From a bacterium (GTDB lineage Bacteria; Planctomycetota; UBA11346): a DNA stretch of 26,155 bases. Shown here one piece after another: positions 24,335 to 26,155 of the stretch. The position numbers were made by a program, and so were the translations under genes. The notes beneath the pieces were generated by a model that worked only from the letters and a program-made list of their open reading frames with translations, was not told the DNA's origin and made no database searches. The first letter of the stretch is position 1. Every line of letters starts with the position of its first letter. The stretch lies in NCBI GenBank assembly GCA_020049615.1, contig JAIFKN010000132.1, positions 1 to 26,155 of the forward strand, in the 5' to 3' direction.

Positions 24335-24417
24335 CCGATTGCCAGCCTCCGACGCCGATTGCCAGGGTTCCGGGAGTGGATCGCCGCCGAATACCAGCCC
24401 GCCGCGCCGACTGCCAG
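24335..24417 (+). repeat. three short direct repeats CCGAyTGCCAG in the divergent gap
   Basis: CCGATTGCCAG occurs at 24335-24345 and 24355-24365, exactly 20 bp apart, and CCGACTGCCAG at 24407-24417. They lie in the 140-nt region between the divergent kinase and MTHFR-fusion starts. The 20-bp phasing (about two helical turns) would suit a regulator binding one face of the DNA, but chance in GC-rich sequence is possible. Confidence 0.4.
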
Positions 24418-24439
24418 CACGGGGGGCACCCCGGTTCGC

Positions 24440-24445
24440 TAGGAT
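24440..24445 (+). promoter_or_regulatory. TAGGAT just upstream of the GTG start at 24452
   Basis: TAGGAT ends 6 nt before GTG 24452, identical in sequence and spacing to the element before the GTG at 498. It may be a -10 of a leaderless transcript or an AGGA Shine-Dalgarno with 7-nt spacing. Confidence 0.35.
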
Positions 24446-24451
24446 GCCGGC

Positions 24452-25747
24452 GTGATCACCCATCTCATCGAGCGCAGCGAAGCCTTCCTCAAGGGCCTGG
24501 CCTTCGGCTGCCGGGCCTGCGGCCAGTGCGTGCTGCGGGCCAACGCCATGACCTGCCCGATGCGCTGCCCGAAGGGCCTGCGCAACGGGCCGTGCGGCGG
24601 CACCCTCGGCGGACGGTGCGAGGTCCATCCCGAGCGGACGTGCATCCACGTCCTCATCCACACCCGCCGCCATCGCGGGCGCGTTGAGGTCGCCCCGATC
24701 ATGCCGGCGATCGACCATGCCTTGGTGACCAAGGCCAGCCTGATCAACGCCTGCACCGGGGCCGACACGGGCTGCCGCACCCCCCTGCCCGCCCTGACCA
24801 CGGCGGGGTGGAACGACGGTCCGCCGCGCACCGCCTCGCGCCTGGAGGCGACCCTGCGCGCCGGCCGATTCGCCATCACCACCGAACTGCGCGCCCCGCG
24901 CGGCGCCGACCTGACCCGCATCCGCCGCGAGGCCACGGCCCTGCGCGACTCGTTCGACGCCATCAACGCCACCGCCTACCTCAGCGGCAACCCCTCGCTG
25001 CCCAGTTCGGTGGTCGCCCGCGAGCTGCAGGCCATGGGCGTCGAGGCGGTGGCCCAGGTCACCGCCCGCGACTGCACCCGCACCACCCTGGTCGGCGAGC
25101 TGTTCAGCCTGGCCCAGGGCCAGGTCGCCAACCTGCTCTGCCTGACCGGCGACTGGCGGGTGGGACGGCCGATGGTCAAGCCGGTCTATGACCTCGACTC
25201 GTCGCTGATGCTGTACGAGGCCCGCCATCTGCGCGAGCGCAGCCGAGTCTACCACACCGGCGAGGAGGTCGCCCAGGCTCCGCGTCCGTTCCTCGGCTGC
25301 GCCATCAACCCCCTGTCGGATCCGATCGACGTGCCGGTGCGCCGCCTGCGGGTGAAGGCCGACTGCGGCGCCGAGTTCGCCCAGACCCAGGTCCTGACCG
25401 AGACCGTCCGCCTCGCCCGTTTCATGGAGCTGGCCCGGGCCCAGGACCTGCCGCGGCGGGTCGCCATCCTCGCCGGCATCCCGGTGGTCACCTCGCTCAA
25501 GGCCCTCGACCACCTGCACCGGGTCGCCGGTGTCACCGTCGATCCGGGCTTCGCCGCGCGGCTGCGCGCCGCCAAGGATCTGCGCGCCGCCGGCATCGCC
25601 GAGGCCGAGCGCCTGTGCGCCGAGGCCAAGGCCATCCCCGGCATCGCCGGCGTCCACCTCATGCTCTTCGGGCTTGATTACTCAGCCCTGATCGACATCG
25701 CCTCCGCCATCTCACCCAAGGATATCCCATGCCCTTCCCCGGCCTGA
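24452..25747 (+). CDS. Methylenetetrahydrofolate reductase fused to an N-terminal Cys-rich MetV-type domain
   Basis: 431 aa, cytosolic. The first 75 residues contain eight cysteines (20, 23, 26, 35, 39, 48, 56, 64) in the pattern CRACGQC...CPMRCPKGLRNGPCGG, typical of the 'MTHFR C-terminal' family (PF12225; MetV of acetogens), which binds Fe-S or zinc. From about 128 the chain follows the flavin-containing MTHFR barrel (PF02219): ITTELRAPRGADL, FDAINATAYLSGNPSLPSSVV, QVTARDCTRTTL, NLLCLTGDW and IPVVTSLKAL. It interconverts methylene- and methyl-tetrahydrofolate. In acetogens MetV and MetF are usually separate genes; here the Cys-rich part is N-terminal in the same chain. The last codons overlap a first copy of the downstream gene's start region (25729), suggesting an ancestral overlapping arrangement. 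The electron donor is uncertain (NADH or ferredoxin route). Confidence 0.9.
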   Translation: MITHLIERSEAFLKGLAFGCRACGQCVLRANAMTCPMRCPKGLRNGPCGGTLGGRCEVHPERTCIHVLIHTRRHRGRVEVAPIMPAIDHALVTKASLINACTGADTGCRTPLPALTTAGWNDGPPRTASRLEATLRAGRFAITTELRAPRGADLTRIRREATALRDSFDAINATAYLSGNPSLPSSVVARELQAMGVEAVAQVTARDCTRTTLVGELFSLAQGQVANLLCLTGDWRVGRPMVKPVYDLDSSLMLYEARHLRERSRVYHTGEEVAQAPRPFLGCAINPLSDPIDVPVRRLRVKADCGAEFAQTQVLTETVRLARFMELARAQDLPRRVAILAGIPVVTSLKALDHLHRVAGVTVDPGFAARLRAAKDLRAAGIAEAERLCAEAKAIPGIAGVHLMLFGLDYSALIDIASAISPKDIPCPSPA

Positions 25748-25749
25748 CC
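25718..25749 (+). repeat. first copy of a 32-bp duplicated ribosome-binding/start region
   Basis: AAGGA, then ATG at 25729 and CCCTTCCCCGG match the sequence at 25926-25957 in 28 of 32 positions. This copy overlaps the 3' end of the MTHFR fusion. The frame from its ATG runs 60 codons to 25911 through the folded element and is not in phase with the real methyltransferase frame. Confidence 0.8.
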
Positions 25750-25753
25750 GCTT

Positions 25754-25898
25754 TTTGCGGCGAGGGGCTGGGCCCCTCCGGCCCTGCGGGCCTACCCCAC
25801 GGCCTTTGTCATGGCTCGGTTTCGTCGCATGGCTCCGAAACCGTGGCGGCATCGGCTTCGCCGATTGTATGCCGCCACCGCCATTCGGCGGCCGCAAA
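25754..25898. repeat. 145-bp highly folded intergenic element with terminal inverted repeats
   Basis: The ends TTTGCGGC (25754-25761) and GCCGCAAA (25891-25898) are perfect inverted repeats. Between them lie consecutive hairpins: GAGGGG/CCCCTC (25762-25778), GGCCC/GGGCC (25780-25792), CGGTTTCG/CGAAACCG (25817-25843) and GGCGGCAT/ATGCCGCC (25845-25876) with an inner CGGC/GCCG stem. CCTGACC occurs on both sides (25743-25749 and 25907-25913). It may be a REP/MITE-like insertion or a structured RNA leader. I recognise no riboswitch class (no B12 box, no SAM or SAH riboswitch core). Confidence 0.65.
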
Positions 25899-25925
25899 CC
25901 AATCAACCTGACCCACTGAAACATT

Positions 25926-25957
25926 AAGGAAATCACATGCCCTTCCCCGGACTCACC
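25926..25957 (+). repeat. second copy of the 32-bp duplicated start region (functional start)
   Basis: AAGGA (25926-25930) is 6 nt before ATG 25937, and the following codons continue into a conserved protein. This is the copy used for the methyltransferase; compare 25718-25749. Confidence 0.8.
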
Positions 25958-26155
25958 ATCATCGGCGAACGCATCAACCCCGGCTTCGCCTCGTCGAAGA
26001 AGCTGCTTGACGCCCGCGACCTCGCCGGCATCGCCGAGCTGGCGCGCAGCCAGGTCGCCAAAGGCGCGCCGCTGCTGAACGTCAACGCCGGCACCGCTGG
26101 CGAGACCGATCCGGCCTTCGTCGCCGAGCTGGTCCGCACGGTGCAGTCGGCGGTC
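25937..26155 (+). CDS. Pterin-dependent (methyltetrahydrofolate) methyltransferase, N-terminal part, cut by the window end
   Basis: 73 codons are present. MPFPGLTIIGERINPGFASSKKLLDARDLAGIAELARSQVAKGAPLLNVNAGT matches the start of the pterin-binding TIM barrel shared by dihydropteroate synthase, the MetH folate domain and AcsE/MtgA methyltransferases: IGERIN at the first strand and D/NVNAG at the second. The short N-terminus before IGERIN fits the stand-alone AcsE-like type rather than full MetH. Such enzymes move the methyl group of methyl-tetrahydrofolate to a corrinoid protein. Following directly after an MTHFR with a MetV-like domain, it probably uses that enzyme's product. The start ATG has AAGGA 6 nt upstream. 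Which acceptor it serves cannot be told without the rest. Confidence 0.88.
   Translation, partial: MPFPGLTIIGERINPGFASSKKLLDARDLAGIAELARSQVAKGAPLLNVNAGTAGETDPAFVAELVRTVQSAV

Noticed and set aside
25754..25898. Known riboswitch (cobalamin, SAM or SAH) before the methyltransferase
   Set aside because: The hallmark cores of those classes are not visible; the stretch is a row of simple hairpins with terminal repeats instead.
25729..25911. 60-codon frame starting at the first duplicated ATG
   Set aside because: After seven codons it runs through the hairpin element, and its product has no conserved features. It is better explained as a by-product of the duplicated start, though a decoy or leader-peptide role is left open.

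Overview
The window is G+C-rich, gene-dense DNA that looks chromosomal. The left edge carries the 5' end of a 16S rRNA gene on the minus strand. Its opening bases read like Planctomycetota/PVC-group 16S (the 'TTAGGCATGCAAGTCG' stretch after the 8-27 primer site), and codon use and gene content fit a high-GC planctomycete-like bacterium. Phylum-level placement is inference from only about 180 nt of rRNA.

Layout. (1) 1-497: 16S start plus its leader/promoter region. (2) 498-3355: two overlapping HtrA-like genes. The first has two trypsin-like domains whose catalytic positions are mostly substituted, followed by a PDZ domain; the second has an intact His/Asp/Ser triad. (3) 3393-6211: an unrecognised protein with a faint transketolase-like pattern, overlapping a MetX-MetW fusion (homoserine O-acetyltransferase, methionine synthesis). 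(4) 11334 down to 6221, minus strand: a compact apparent operon ywiC-like / nrfH / nrfA / ASRT-family protein / resB-like / ccsA-like. It encodes periplasmic ammonifying nitrite reductase, its quinol dehydrogenase and a System II cytochrome c maturation pair, with a near-palindromic FNR/CRP-type site upstream. (5) 11419-12780: hisD. (6) 12885-15473: an MFS permease with a long HEAT-repeat tail. (7) 15549-16553: an SDH/ClpP-like serine protease. (8) 20712 down to 16557, minus: periplasmic adaptor plus RND efflux pump. (9) 22117 down to 20768, minus: UDP-glucose 6-dehydrogenase. (10) 22406-22194, minus: small helix-hairpin-helix-like protein. (11) 24311-22452, minus: Hanks-type Ser/Thr kinase with one membrane span. 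(12) 24452-26155: a Cys-rich-domain/MTHFR fusion followed by the start of a pterin-dependent methyltransferase, cut by the window end.

How the parts fit: the nrf block forms a self-contained anaerobic module (quinol to NrfH to NrfA to nitrite, with ResB/CcsA attaching the haems), plausibly oxygen-controlled through the FNR-type box. MetX-MetW, the MTHFR fusion and the pterin-binding methyltransferase all bear on methionine/one-carbon metabolism.

The most unusual features are: a highly folded 145-bp element between the MTHFR fusion and the methyltransferase, sitting between two near-identical copies of the methyltransferase's ribosome-binding/start region; an orphan sensory-rhodopsin-transducer-family gene inside the nitrite-reduction operon; the tandem pseudoprotease coupled to an active protease; the MFS-HEAT fusion; and the degenerate transketolase-like gene coupled to metXW. 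I saw no CRISPR array, tRNA gene, transposase or prophage genes.
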